Assembly: GCA_964606895.1 (NCBI GenBank)
Contig: CAZSHX010000022.1
Span: 1-58,680 of the forward strand
Length of the DNA: 58,680 nucleotides
DNA from: CAZSHX01 sp964606895
Lineage (GTDB): Bacteria; Bacteroidota; Ignavibacteria; Kapaibacteriales; UBA2268
Direction of reading: 5' to 3'
Shown: positions 7,760 to 17,200 of the stretch, one piece after another
How positions within the stretch are numbered: position 1 is the stretch's first letter
Layout of the letters: each line of letters begins with the position of its first letter
Translations under genes and position numbers: made by a program
Notes under the pieces: model-generated
Database searches by the model: none
What the model was told of the DNA's origin: nothing
The model's input: only the letters and a program-made list of their open reading frames with translations

Positions 7760-9394
7760 TTATCTCTCCATGCTTTGTTTGTAATAGCCTTTTTGAATAA
7801 TGGAATTTGGCAAAGTTTTTGAAAATTCCTTTAAGTAAGTACTCAATTTAATAAAATTCAGAGAATCTTTTGCGAAAAAAGAAATCTCATCGTTCCCGCA
7901 GACATAATTTTCCTGAATTTTCCAGGAACCACATTTCAGCCAATGCTTTTGAAATTCAAGATTACCGTCGAACCAGTTTTCAAAAATAACAGCAATTTCA
8001 GTTTTATTATTGTTCAGAATTTTACTGATAGCAGTGGCATTAAAACCCCCTGAGAGCTTGGCTTTAGCTGTTTCCAAATTTGCCAAACCCCATAAATCAA
8101 CTATCTTTACATTGGAATAAAAACTGACAGCACCAATATCGTGCATTGCAATCGAAGAAGAAGAATAATACTTACTTAAAAATTGAGTAGTCATCACCTG
8201 CTGTTCATAAATATTCTTTGAAGCTTTCGGAATTCTGTTGAAGGATTCCACTCCGCGATTAATCACGGGTGAAAGTGCCAGAAAGAAAATAATCACTAAT
8301 CCTGCTTTGATTTTTGTATCAGTAAAATAATGAAATTTTTCTCTGTATAAAGTTGATATTTCGGGTAATGAATAGGCTGAAAAAAGCAATCCTGCGAACA
8401 CGAGATATGCTTCATAGCGATAGAACCAACCAACCGAAGCAAATTGCAAATGCAGAACGAAAGTTAATAATACTAAAAGAATCAATACCAGCGGTTTGTT
8501 GGATATTCGTCTTACTTTGCTGTAAATAAGAATCAGACAAACTGCAAGTAAAGTGAATACTACAACCAAATGCCCTGACTCGGCAAGATTCGGATAAAAA
8601 GTGTAGAAAATTGATTTTACGAACTTGAGGATGCCGCCTTGGGGAAAATTTCCTTTCAGCAAAATCGAATTAGGAAGGAAAAACCATCCTTTACTCATCG
8701 AATACATACCCGTGATTAATATTGGAAGAAAGCCTGAGAACAGTAATAACATTCCTCCCAAAATTTTTCTTCTATAAAATAAAAAGCAAGACACTATGAA
8801 GACCAAAAAGTATCCTTCGTATCTTGTTGCTGGCAGAAAGAAAGCAATTATTAAAAGGACTAAAAAGTTCTTTCCTATTTCTGTGAATCGCTTTTTATCA
8901 ATTATCAATTCCGATGATAAATAAATAAAAATAATAGTCAGCAAGATGTGCAGATTATGCTCCAAACCAATAAACACCAAGGCATGCATCGGAGTTCCAA
9001 ATATCAATAAGAGCAGAATCAGTGATAATAAAAGCCTGCTTTTTATTTTCTTATTTAGAATTGAATATGAAAAAAGAATTGACAAACTTGCAATGATTAT
9101 GTTCAGAATGAAGGGAAGCAAAGTGTTTATTCCGAATAAAGAAAATGAACCTATTAAAATTGAAGTCCAAAGAGGTGAAGAACTGCAGAATGCAAATTCT
9201 CCGGAATTTATTCCGATTGTATTATTAAGGATGAAATGCTTTGCAAGGGACAAATGAATGTAAGCATCATCAATAGAATAAGTGAAATTTCCGTTTGTTT
9301 GGCTAAGTGATAAGGAAAACAAAAAGTAAATAACCAGCCAGAATATTGGCAGGGCTATGATAATGGGCAAGTTATTTCTTACAAATTTCATCAT
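7760..9394 (-). CDS. GT-C-like polytopic membrane protein with DDAYI motif
   Basis: 544 residues with about eleven membrane segments, the first at residues ~8-30. The first outer loop has YSIDDAYIHLSLAKH, the paired-acid motif of GT-C glycosyltransferases, and a soluble C-terminal domain of ~150 residues follows the last helices. It probably moves a sugar from a lipid carrier on the periplasmic side, but donor and acceptor are unknown. It is the first gene of a three-gene group with the GH57 enzyme and a second GT-C protein. Two consecutive ATG codons (9394 and 9391) are possible starts. A candidate promoter lies at 9424-9455. Confidence 0.78.
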   Translation of the reverse strand: MMKFVRNNLPIIIALPIFWLVIYFLFSLSLSQTNGNFTYSIDDAYIHLSLAKHFILNNTIGINSGEFAFCSSSPLWTSILIGSFSLFGINTLLPFILNIIIASLSILFSYSILNKKIKSRLLLSLILLLLIFGTPMHALVFIGLEHNLHILLTIIFIYLSSELIIDKKRFTEIGKNFLVLLIIAFFLPATRYEGYFLVFIVSCFLFYRRKILGGMLLLFSGFLPILITGMYSMSKGWFFLPNSILLKGNFPQGGILKFVKSIFYTFYPNLAESGHLVVVFTLLAVCLILIYSKVRRISNKPLVLILLVLLTFVLHLQFASVGWFYRYEAYLVFAGLLFSAYSLPEISTLYREKFHYFTDTKIKAGLVIIFFLALSPVINRGVESFNRIPKASKNIYEQQVMTTQFLSKYYSSSSIAMHDIGAVSFYSNVKIVDLWGLANLETAKAKLSGGFNATAISKILNNNKTEIAVIFENWFDGNLEFQKHWLKCGSWKIQENYVCGNDEISFFAKDSLNFIKLSTYLKEFSKTLPNSIIQKGYYKQSMER

Positions 9395-9423
9395 AATATT
9401 CAGTATTGTAATCTGTAATCCGT

Positions 9424-9455
9424 CAAATATATTGATTATTCAAAACGAAAACAAG
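9424..9455 (-). promoter_or_regulatory. Candidate Bacteroidota-type promoter for the GT-C/GH57 operon
   Basis: On the minus strand CTTG, 20 bases, then TATATTTG, close to the TTTG-N19/20-TAnnTTTG form. The -33 box has one mismatch and overlaps the terminator of the gene upstream. Confidence 0.45.
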
Positions 9456-9475
9456 GGGAAAGAATCCCCTTGTTC
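9449..9475 (-). terminator. Rho-independent terminator after the DUF3467 gene
   Basis: On the minus strand AACAAGGGG and CCCCTTGTT pair around a short loop (ATTCTTT), followed by TTCG. It separates the TPR/DUF3467 operon from the GT-C genes. Confidence 0.75.
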
Positions 9476-9499
9476 AAAATAATTATTTTTCCGGTAGGT

Positions 9500-9832
9500 T
9501 TAATTGATTTTTGGAGAACCGGGACCGAAACCGGGGAAAAGATTTCCGGGACGTTGTTCGAGAACAATTTCGCCATATTGCTGTTCGAATCTTCCGATGT
9601 TATCCATCATCGCCTGCATAAAGAGTTTTGCATGCTGAGGAGTCATGATAATTCTTGCATGAATCTTTCCTTTTGCTATTCCGGGAAGAATTCTGGTGAA
9701 ATCAATGACAAACTCAGCGGGCGAGTGCGAAATAATTGCAAGGTTCGAGTAAATGCCTTCAGCTTCGGCTTCACCCAACTCAATATTTATTTGCTGTGGC
9801 ATTTGTTGGTCGTTATTTGGTGTATCGCTCAT
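9500..9832 (-). CDS. DUF3467 family protein
   Basis: 110 residues. The pattern is that of DUF3467: EGIYSNLAIISHSPAEFVIDF, then a hydrophobic strand with the RIIMTPQHAKLFMQAMMDNI segment. Members are small cytoplasmic proteins of unknown function, common in Bacteroidota and relatives. It starts 39 nt after the stop of the TPR lipoprotein gene and is followed by a terminator, so the two form one unit. No catalytic residues are recognisable. Confidence 0.88.
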   Translation of the reverse strand: MSDTPNNDQQMPQQINIELGEAEAEGIYSNLAIISHSPAEFVIDFTRILPGIAKGKIHARIIMTPQHAKLFMQAMMDNIGRFEQQYGEIVLEQRPGNLFPGFGPGSPKIN

Positions 9833-9871
9833 TTTTCTTTCGTTGATATAATTTATTCTTAGTGTATTCTA

Positions 9872-11389
9872 TTATTTTCCAAGAGCTTCGAGTTGGTCTT
9901 GTGCTTGTTTCAGTTTGTCGGCATTTCTCAAATACTTATCGTAAATTTTAATAAGTCTTAAATAATATTGTTCTTTTTCTTTTGGATCTACAATTGCTTC
10001 GAATGACTCTAATTCGGCAACAGTAACTTTTAGTCTGTCCAAATCATTCAAAACGTAGTAGATTTCAGCAAGTTCAGCCAGGACTTGAAAATTTCTTGAA
10101 AATCTTGCTTGTTTTCTGGCACTTTCATAATATTCAGCTGATTTTTTAAGGTAAGGGGCATATTCGTCAACATTCAATTTCATAGCAGGGTTTTTTGTAA
10201 TTTCCTCCTGCTGGCGTTTTTGAATAAAAAACACTTTGTTTTTGTAACCTACAGCGAGGTTCATATTTACTTCTTCAAATTTCGGGTCAATTTTCAATGC
10301 TTCTTCGTATTGCTTAATAGCTTCATCGTAATTGCCCATTTTCAATAAAATATCACCGTAAGTGGCTTTGTAAAATTTATTTTGGGGGTCAGATTGAACC
10401 AAAGTACTAATATATTTGGTTGCCTCATCTTTTTGTCCCATTTCTTCATAAACAGAAACTATGAAGCTGTTTGCATCAGTATTTGTAGGGTCAAACGCAA
10501 GAATAGCTTTTACGCTGTTAATGGCTTTCTCATATTGTTTTCTTGCATAATAAATTTGTGCAAGATTTGAAAACGCACTTGTAAAGAATACTATCGGCTG
10601 TTCTTTTTCGCTTTGCAACCATTCTTTTGGAGGATTAACTCTCCATCCTGTAATCTTAAAATTCTTGTCGCCTTTTTTTTCGGAAAAATATGAATATATG
10701 TCTCTTGTTCCGAGTTTTGTATTGTCAATAATATTTGAATCCCCTTTTGCTTCATATTTGAAACCTTTACTTGCGGCGGGTGTACCGAGAGCATTAATAA
10801 CTTCCTTGCGACCCAAACCTACAAAAATCCTTTTTTCTTTTGCAAGAGATATTTCAGGTTCGAGAATTTCCATGTATTTCGAATAATATTCAACTGCAGA
10901 ATTGGTGTCTCCCATGGCATCGTAAGAACTACCAATAAGCTGATAAAAGTCTGCAAAGCCGGGTTTTATTGCCGAACCGATTTTGAATAGATTAGCGGCT
11001 CCTTCAAAAACTTTTTTGTTGTTTGAGGTGAGTCCTTGATTGAATGCTTCAATACCAGCACTGTAACAAAATTTCCAAATTGCATTCTTGACAACTAATG
11101 AGCTTTGTTTCAATTTTTCGTCAACAAGATACTTATCTGCTTCAGTGATAGCTTTGTAGGCAGAAGGAATGTCATTGTTACTTAATTTTACCTGAGACAT
11201 GTAAAGCAATGCTTCACCGTTTGTTGGATTTTTGGCAAGTTCTTTGTCCAGATAAGTTTCTGCTTTCTTGAAATCATTTTGTTGAATAGCAATTTTTGCT
11301 GTTGTCATTTCAGGCGAGGAACACTGAAAGCCCTGAGTTAAAAAAGCTATCATAAACAATGATACTATAAATGAAAATAGCTTACCCAC
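9872..11389 (-). CDS. TPR-repeat lipoprotein
   Basis: About 505 residues from GTG 11389, which is preceded by AGGAG at a 7-base spacing; upstream in-frame codons add a stretch that would bury the signal peptide. The N-terminus is a lipoprotein signal (FIVSLFMIAFLTQGFQCS, lipobox GFQC). Several TPR motifs follow (for example AIKQYEEALKIDPKFEEVNMNLAVGY). Between the TPR blocks, FVGLGRKEVINALGTPAASKG resembles the SmpA/BamE-like fold, but this is weak. Likely role: periplasmic scaffold anchored in a membrane. It is transcribed from a good promoter at 11437-11467 with DUF3467 behind it. Confidence 0.85.
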   Translation of the reverse strand: MGKLFSFIVSLFMIAFLTQGFQCSSPEMTTAKIAIQQNDFKKAETYLDKELAKNPTNGEALLYMSQVKLSNNDIPSAYKAITEADKYLVDEKLKQSSLVVKNAIWKFCYSAGIEAFNQGLTSNNKKVFEGAANLFKIGSAIKPGFADFYQLIGSSYDAMGDTNSAVEYYSKYMEILEPEISLAKEKRIFVGLGRKEVINALGTPAASKGFKYEAKGDSNIIDNTKLGTRDIYSYFSEKKGDKNFKITGWRVNPPKEWLQSEKEQPIVFFTSAFSNLAQIYYARKQYEKAINSVKAILAFDPTNTDANSFIVSVYEEMGQKDEATKYISTLVQSDPQNKFYKATYGDILLKMGNYDEAIKQYEEALKIDPKFEEVNMNLAVGYKNKVFFIQKRQQEEITKNPAMKLNVDEYAPYLKKSAEYYESARKQARFSRNFQVLAELAEIYYVLNDLDRLKVTVAELESFEAIVDPKEKEQYYLRLIKIYDKYLRNADKLKQAQDQLEALGK

Positions 11390-11436
11390 AATAATCTCCT
11401 TAATAAATTTTGTATATTTGCATTTTATGTAAAGTA

Positions 11437-11467
11437 CAAAAATATGAAGTTTAGACTGGCACGCAAA
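11437..11467 (-). promoter_or_regulatory. Bacteroidota-type promoter for the TPR lipoprotein gene
   Basis: On the minus strand TTTG, 19 bases, TATTTTTG: a full match to the TTTG-N19/20-TAnnTTTG consensus, about 48 bases before the GTG start. Confidence 0.65.
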
Positions 11468-11581
11468 GAAAAATAAATTCTTCATCAATAAATATTTGTA
11501 ACTTATTGCAAGTGTTACTCGTAATATTACATGTAATTGATTATTTTGTTGCATAAATTCAAAAATAAGGAGATACCAGCT

Positions 11582-12055
11582 ATGGAAAAGAAACTGTTTC
11601 GTTCAACCCAAAACAAAGTGGTCGCAGGAATTTGCGGCGGACTTGCCGAATATTTCGATATTGACCCTGTTATTGTCAGAGTTATATTTGTTGTTGCTAC
11701 CTTTGGCTGGGGCTTCAGCATTCTGGCTTATTTTATTTTGTGGATTATTGTTCCGGTTAATAGGATGCCATTTCCCTCAGAAAAAGCAGAAGCGCTCGAA
11801 ATGAATGATGAAACAGGTAGTTTTACTGAAAGTTTAAATTACCAAAAAAATTATATTCAAAGCAAGGGAACTTCAAACGGCAAAATTGCTTTTGGTGTAG
11901 TTTTAATAGTTATAGGCTTGATTGCTTTACTAAATAATCTTATTCCCGAAATCGAATTCAAATATGTTTTTCCTATAATACTCATCATAATTGGTATTGC
12001 TATTTTGATGAAAATACCCAATCGTAATCATAATGAAAAGAAGGAGGCTTTATGA
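11582..12055 (+). CDS. PspC domain membrane protein
   Basis: 157 residues from ATG 11582, chosen because AAGGAGAT stands seven bases upstream. The first ~60 residues are a PspC domain: LFRSTQNKVVAGICGGLAEYFD, then a membrane helix ending in FILWIIVPVN. Two more hydrophobic segments near the C-terminus (VVLIVIGLIALLNNLI, FPIILIIIGIAILM) resemble the LiaI/LiaF-type membrane part. PspC proteins sense or respond to envelope stress. The stop overlaps the next start by ATGA, so the two are translationally coupled. No sigma factor or response regulator is adjacent. Confidence 0.92.
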   Translation: MEKKLFRSTQNKVVAGICGGLAEYFDIDPVIVRVIFVVATFGWGFSILAYFILWIIVPVNRMPFPSEKAEALEMNDETGSFTESLNYQKNYIQSKGTSNGKIAFGVVLIVIGLIALLNNLIPEIEFKYVFPIILIIIGIAILMKIPNRNHNEKKEAL

Positions 12056-12984
12056 AAACCGGACATATATTCTGGGGAACTTTTCTAATAGTTTTTGGTT
12101 CGCTAATGCTTGTTAACAGCATGGGCGGTCACATCCCGAACTTTGAAGGTATCCTGAAATTCTGGCCCCTCCTGATAGTTCTTTGGGGACTTTCGATGCT
12201 AAAGCTTAGCCCATTACCCAAGAAAATCTTATCGGGCATCACTGCCCTTTTTATGGCAATATTTTTTGCCGCAGTAGTATTGTTCAACTGGCATTGGTCT
12301 TGTTTTAATAGCAAATCCGAGGATTGTATTGAATGTAAATACAACGATGACCAATACAGCCGAAATAGTCTGCTTCTGTCAAAAGCTCTACCCGATTCAC
12401 TTAAGCATGCTGTTCTTAATATTAATGGCGGTGCGGCTAAATTTCAGGTTGGAGGAGAAACCTCAGAACTGATCTATGCTCGTTCCAACAATCCAAACCA
12501 TGATTTTAATATCTACGAAGATACAACGAAGTCCGTATTAACATTGAGTATTAATGACTTGCACCTAAAGAATATTTTTCACTCGGGCAAGCATAGTAGA
12601 ACAGCATTTATATCTTTGAATTCAAAAGTCAGCTGGGATTTGAATTTCGACATAGGAGCCGCTGAGTTGAAAGCTGATTTGTCAACTTACCTTATCAATA
12701 ATCTCGATATTGATGCCGGAGCCGCAAGCATAAAAGTCAAACTGGGTGAAATTTCCGATTTTACAAATGTCAGAATTGATGCAGGAGCTACTTCTGTCGA
12801 ACTTAATCTTCCGAAAAGTGTAGGTTGTGAACTGGAATCAGAAACAGGACTATCTCATGTTGATTTTGATGGACTGACACAAAGTGATGGTAAATACTTC
12901 AGTGATAATTACCAAACTTCAACAAAAAAAGTACATATTATCATTTCAGGCGGAGTTTCGAGTTTCAAAGTGAGGAGATATTGA
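12052..12984 (+). CDS. LiaF-like membrane protein with C-terminal toastrack domain
   Basis: 310 residues. Three membrane segments lie in the first ~85 residues (HIFWGTFLIVFGSLMLV, FWPLLIVLWGLSML, GITALFMAIFFAAVVLF). The outer part is a repetitive beta domain with the recurring IDAGAAS/IDAGATS turns and a C-terminal IIISGGVSSFKV, as in the toastrack domains of LiaF/DUF4097-type proteins. A strong AAGGAGG precedes ATG 12052, which lies inside the PspC stop codon. With PspC it forms a compact envelope-stress module; in other bacteria such proteins hold regulators or sense membrane damage. The exact partner here is unknown. Confidence 0.83.
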   Translation: MKTGHIFWGTFLIVFGSLMLVNSMGGHIPNFEGILKFWPLLIVLWGLSMLKLSPLPKKILSGITALFMAIFFAAVVLFNWHWSCFNSKSEDCIECKYNDDQYSRNSLLLSKALPDSLKHAVLNINGGAAKFQVGGETSELIYARSNNPNHDFNIYEDTTKSVLTLSINDLHLKNIFHSGKHSRTAFISLNSKVSWDLNFDIGAAELKADLSTYLINNLDIDAGAASIKVKLGEISDFTNVRIDAGATSVELNLPKSVGCELESETGLSHVDFDGLTQSDGKYFSDNYQTSTKKVHIIISGGVSSFKVRRY

Positions 12985-13083
12985 GAATTGCTATTACTAC
13001 ACTTTTTTATTTATTAATAAATTTATATTTTTGTGAGTATGTTTTCCGAATTTGTTAAAAAATAATTAGTAAAGGTTGTTAAA

Positions 13084-13806
13084 ATTAAAAATAGAAAATT
13101 ATTTGTCATAATCAATCTACTTTTGTTTGTTTCCTTAAATCAAACCGCTTATCCACAGGTACAGCGAAAGATTTCATTAAGTGGCAGTATTTTTGCCGAA
13201 TACTGTTCTGATGTTTGCCATCCTCCGGCTACAGCCGAATTTGAGGTTCACGATATAACAGGAAAGGTTATATACAATGGGAAAGTCCAGAATAAGGAGA
13301 ACGGGGTTTATTCTATAAGTGGTCTGGATGCCGGCGAAACATATTATTTTGTAGTAAATGACAGTTCATTTCTCAAGATGGTATTTACTTTAGCAATTCC
13401 ATTTACCGACAAATATCCCGAGATTTCTAAAGATTTCCTGATTGTTCCTAAAAAATCAGGTGCTGAAATGGTTTTTGACGTTAGTCCTTTTAAATATAAA
13501 AGTGCGAAACTTAAAGAAGGTTATTATGATTTTAATGGAAGAGTCCTTGAAGTTTTGCTTCAGAATCCGGAAATTAATTTTGAAATTTCATGTTTTCCTC
13601 AAAATGACGATAATCCAAAAGTTAATCTCGAATTAACTCAGGAGAGATGTAGTATATTGAGGGCTTTCTTTATCTCAAAAGGAATTCAGGCTGAAAGGTT
13701 AACAATTAAACCAAATTCAGAAACCGATCCGATGAACCCTCCACCTGACCGAAAAGGAGCGAAGGGCAGAAGATATAATGGCTCAACTTATCTCGTAATC
13801 AAATAA
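13084..13806 (+). CDS. Small exported protein with C-terminal OmpA-like domain
   Basis: About 240 residues if started at ATT 13084. Bases 13084-13155 encode a convincing signal peptide (KNRKLFVIINLLLFVSL, then NQTAYPQ), but no ATG, GTG or TTG precedes it in frame; the first is TTG 13123, inside the hydrophobic core. An AUU start with AAGG upstream is therefore proposed, or a sequence error. Residues ~20-120 form a beta-sandwich-like domain with a Cys pair (YCSDVCHPP). The last ~85 residues match OmpA-type peptidoglycan-binding folds (LTQERCSILRAFFISKGI), with a basic, Pro-rich loop before the last strand. It ends 4 nt from a convergent gene. Confidence 0.7.
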   Translation: MKNRKLFVIINLLLFVSLNQTAYPQVQRKISLSGSIFAEYCSDVCHPPATAEFEVHDITGKVIYNGKVQNKENGVYSISGLDAGETYYFVVNDSSFLKMVFTLAIPFTDKYPEISKDFLIVPKKSGAEMVFDVSPFKYKSAKLKEGYYDFNGRVLEVLLQNPEINFEISCFPQNDDNPKVNLELTQERCSILRAFFISKGIQAERLTIKPNSETDPMNPPPDRKGAKGRRYNGSTYLVIK

Positions 13807-13810
13807 GGAA

Positions 13811-14146
13811 CTAACCAAGAAGCATCTGAAATGCTCTCATCATGTTTTTTTCGTAAATACTGAAATCACCGTCAGCATTGAATATATTGTTCATTGCTTC
13901 ATAGACTGTCTCTAAATTGCCTTTATCCTCAAGATATTTACTTTTGAAATAAAGAATTGCCTGAATATTCTCGTAATCTGAATTTTGTTTATGAAACGTT
14001 CTTATTTCGTTATAATCTTCCAGTCCGATTCTCTTCAGAATCATTTCTTTCTCTTCCTGAGTCAGAATGAAATCGGCTTGTGCCGCATAATACATCATAA
14101 ACGTAATGAACTTTTCGAAATCCCAGTTTTTATAATTATCTTTCAT
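13811..14146 (-). CDS. TerB-like helical protein
   Basis: 111 residues from ATG 14146 (MKDNYKNWDF); a start 11 codons upstream is also open. The pattern, with an acidic turn followed by a helix (FNADGDFSIYEKNMMRAFQML) and a first helix ending in AAQADFILTQEEKEMI, resembles TerB/DjlA-N-type helical domains that bind metal through acidic turns. No signal peptide. Function unknown. It is convergent with the OmpA-like gene, the stops being 4 nt apart. Confidence 0.65.
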   Translation of the reverse strand: MKDNYKNWDFEKFITFMMYYAAQADFILTQEEKEMILKRIGLEDYNEIRTFHKQNSDYENIQAILYFKSKYLEDKGNLETVYEAMNNIFNADGDFSIYEKNMMRAFQMLLG

Positions 14147-14232
14147 AAACAGTTTTAATAAATGAATAAAAAATATCATTTAATATAATAATTTGTTTTT
14201 TAATAAAAAAGTAATTTTTTGAAATGCGAAAT

Positions 14233-17200
14233 TTACTCTTTGACAATTTTGTAAATTTGGGTTTTAGAGTCTACGGTTATTTTCAGCAAGTAAACACCTG
14301 GTGGTAAGTAGTCTAAATTGATTTGTTCATTCAATTCATTTTGCAACCCATAATGATATTTCAACATGGATTGACCAATAATGTTTAATATTTGCAAATC
14401 TATATTTGATGGTTTTGAAAATTTGCTTATAAAATTAATAATTCCAGAAGTGGGAGTTGGAAAAACTTTAAAATCAATAGAATTATCACCATCAAAAACG
14501 ATTTGTGGTTTGCTTCCTTTACCGTATAAAATAATTGAATCTGGTTCGGTATTAGCAGTGAAATGAATAATACCGGACTCTGATGATAGAAAATCCGGAA
14601 TAAATGAAATTACCAAAAACTGAATGCTATCAGGGGGTAAGTTCATCTTTTCTTTATTTACTTCGAATACTTTATTTGTGGATTTGATTCTGGAAATAAT
14701 TAGTGTATCAGTTCCGGTATTGTAAACAGCGACTGAAGTATCTTTCATTTTCCCAATATCCTGTGACCCGAAGTCAATATTTTTCAAACTTATTTTTAAT
14801 TTTGGGAATAAGACGTTGATGCCCGCACCTCTGACTCTAATTGAATCTGTTGAAAAATTTCCATAAATTTTGATAAGTGAGTTCACAACACCATTAATTG
14901 AAGGTTTAAAAGATACAATTAATTCAGCTGAATCACCGGGGATAATTGTAATGCTTGTTTTATTCACTTGAAACGCATTCATGAAAGTTCTGATATTAGT
15001 AATTCTAAGAGTATCATCTCCTATATTTTTTATAAAAATTAATGAGTCCTTTCTATTATCGCCGTTGATTTCACCGAAATCAATTTCCTGTATGGGGATA
15101 TCTATAATCGGATATTTGAAATTTATTCCTTCGCCAAAAACTGCAATACTATCGGGATAGGTATTAGAATAAAACCTTATTATCCCTGAATGAAGTCCGT
15201 TTTTATAAGGAGAAAATTCAAGATGCAATTCATACGATGAACCGGGTGCAACCGTAAATGCTTTAACCGGAATTGCAAAGGCATTATTATTGGATAATAC
15301 AGTAAATACCCTAAGAGTGTCATTACCTGAATTATGTAAGATAACAGTTGTGTCCTTAATCTCATTTTCAGCTACTTTGAGAAAATCAATAGTTTTGGGT
15401 GTTATACTCAAAATTGCTTTTCTGAATGGATCTCTCGAAAGTTTGTATGCACCCCTATTGGTAAAAGCATACATCGTATCATTTTTCCCGACAAGTCCTC
15501 TTATATTAACGCTATCCAGACCTGAATAAAACCATGTTTCTCCTTCATCCGAAGTAGAATAGATGCCGTGGAAACTTCCATAAAAATAAGGTCCGAAATG
15601 AGCATATAGATTTCCCGAAGAATCACATGCCATTGCCAGAACATCTGAAACAGCCGCAGGTGGCACTTTAATAGCTTTCCAACCATTATCAGAATGTTTA
15701 TAAATTGAAGAAATAATCCCTTTGTTAGATGATCCTGCGAAAAAATTCCCATTATTGTCAGATGTAAATGAGATTATCGGAATATTATTAATACCAACAG
15801 TATCCAATATCCAATTGTTTTGTTTAAATGCTTTACGAAATATATTTGCTACTGAATATTGACTTGAGTCTAAACGAAATGTGGCAGAATATAAAAATTC
15901 CTGTCCATCACAACCAAAGGTTGAAAATATCTTATATTGATACTGATTTTTATTTTGAGTTCCGTCAATGCCTAAAGTATCAATTTCCCAAGGTTTTGAA
16001 CTATTTTTGCTGAAAATTCGAATAGGTAGTTTTGAAGTTGCTGAAATTCCATAATGTTGACCTCCAATCTCATCAATGAAATATTGAGATGCAAAAGTAC
16101 CGCCTCCAACCGGAACAAAACTAATACCCAAAGTATCATAATGCCAGGTATCACCACCATCAGAACTTTTCAGGGTGAAAGGTTGGTGGGTCTCATTATA
16201 ACCACTTGAAGGTTCAGTTGTATAAAGATTGTTTGAGCCATCCCGCTTAAGAATTCTTGAACTTACAAAGCCGGTTGAAGGGTATCTTTTTATCCATAAA
16301 CCTGCATCGCCTGCTTTGGTAAATATTCCAAATGAAGTACTGCACACAATTCTCCCATTAGGTAGAAATTGAAGTCCAAAAATGTCTTCTGAGATAATTC
16401 CTTTATTAGAAGATGACCATCCAATTCCCTTGTCCTTACTGGAAATAATCCCATAAGTTGTTGCAATTTCAAGGGTTGAATCTCCTGCAATATCATAATA
16501 TTTTGGACTTGAAGCTAAATAATTATTCAAATAGTCATCAATACGTTCCCACTTATTCGATAATGCGTTTTTTCGATATAAACGATAGCCATTTGCATTG
16601 CAAATTGAATACATGTTACCTGACCCATCTTCACCAAATTTGCTCATTGACAAATTACCAATGCCTGTAGTGTCATTAATCCATGTAACAGAATTTGTCT
16701 TTGTAAGAAAAGTACCTTTTGTAGAAGTACCTACAAATATTCTACCGTCTCTTGAAGTGAACACCGAGCTACAATTAATTGTTGTATCAAAGCCATTTAT
16801 TCTTTGCCATATTGTATCGTTCAAAGGTAATACAAACAGTCCGTGATTTGTTGCCGCAATAATTCCAAGAAGTGGGTTCAAAGAAATATCGTTGATGGAA
16901 TGACTTCTGATATTGTTTGTATCTAATATCCATCCATTCCCATCCTTTTGATTGGTATATAATCTTGAGCTGAAGTGGAGGTAGAGCTTGTTCGATGAAA
17001 GAATTTTTTTATAAGTTCCGGTTCCAGTTATTGTAGATGGCTCAATTGATGGGTTTTCCTCAAATGACTTGGTAATTGAATTATAAATATATGTGTTAGT
17101 CACTCCATTATTCAGCAATACGTGTATAGATCTATTGATACCAGGGTCGCCATATCGTGGTGTAACATCAACAATCATAACTCCACTTGGGGTCATAAAT

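Noticed and set aside
9470..9862. 130-residue frame on the plus strand
   Set aside because: It is antisense to the well-supported DUF3467 gene and its terminator.
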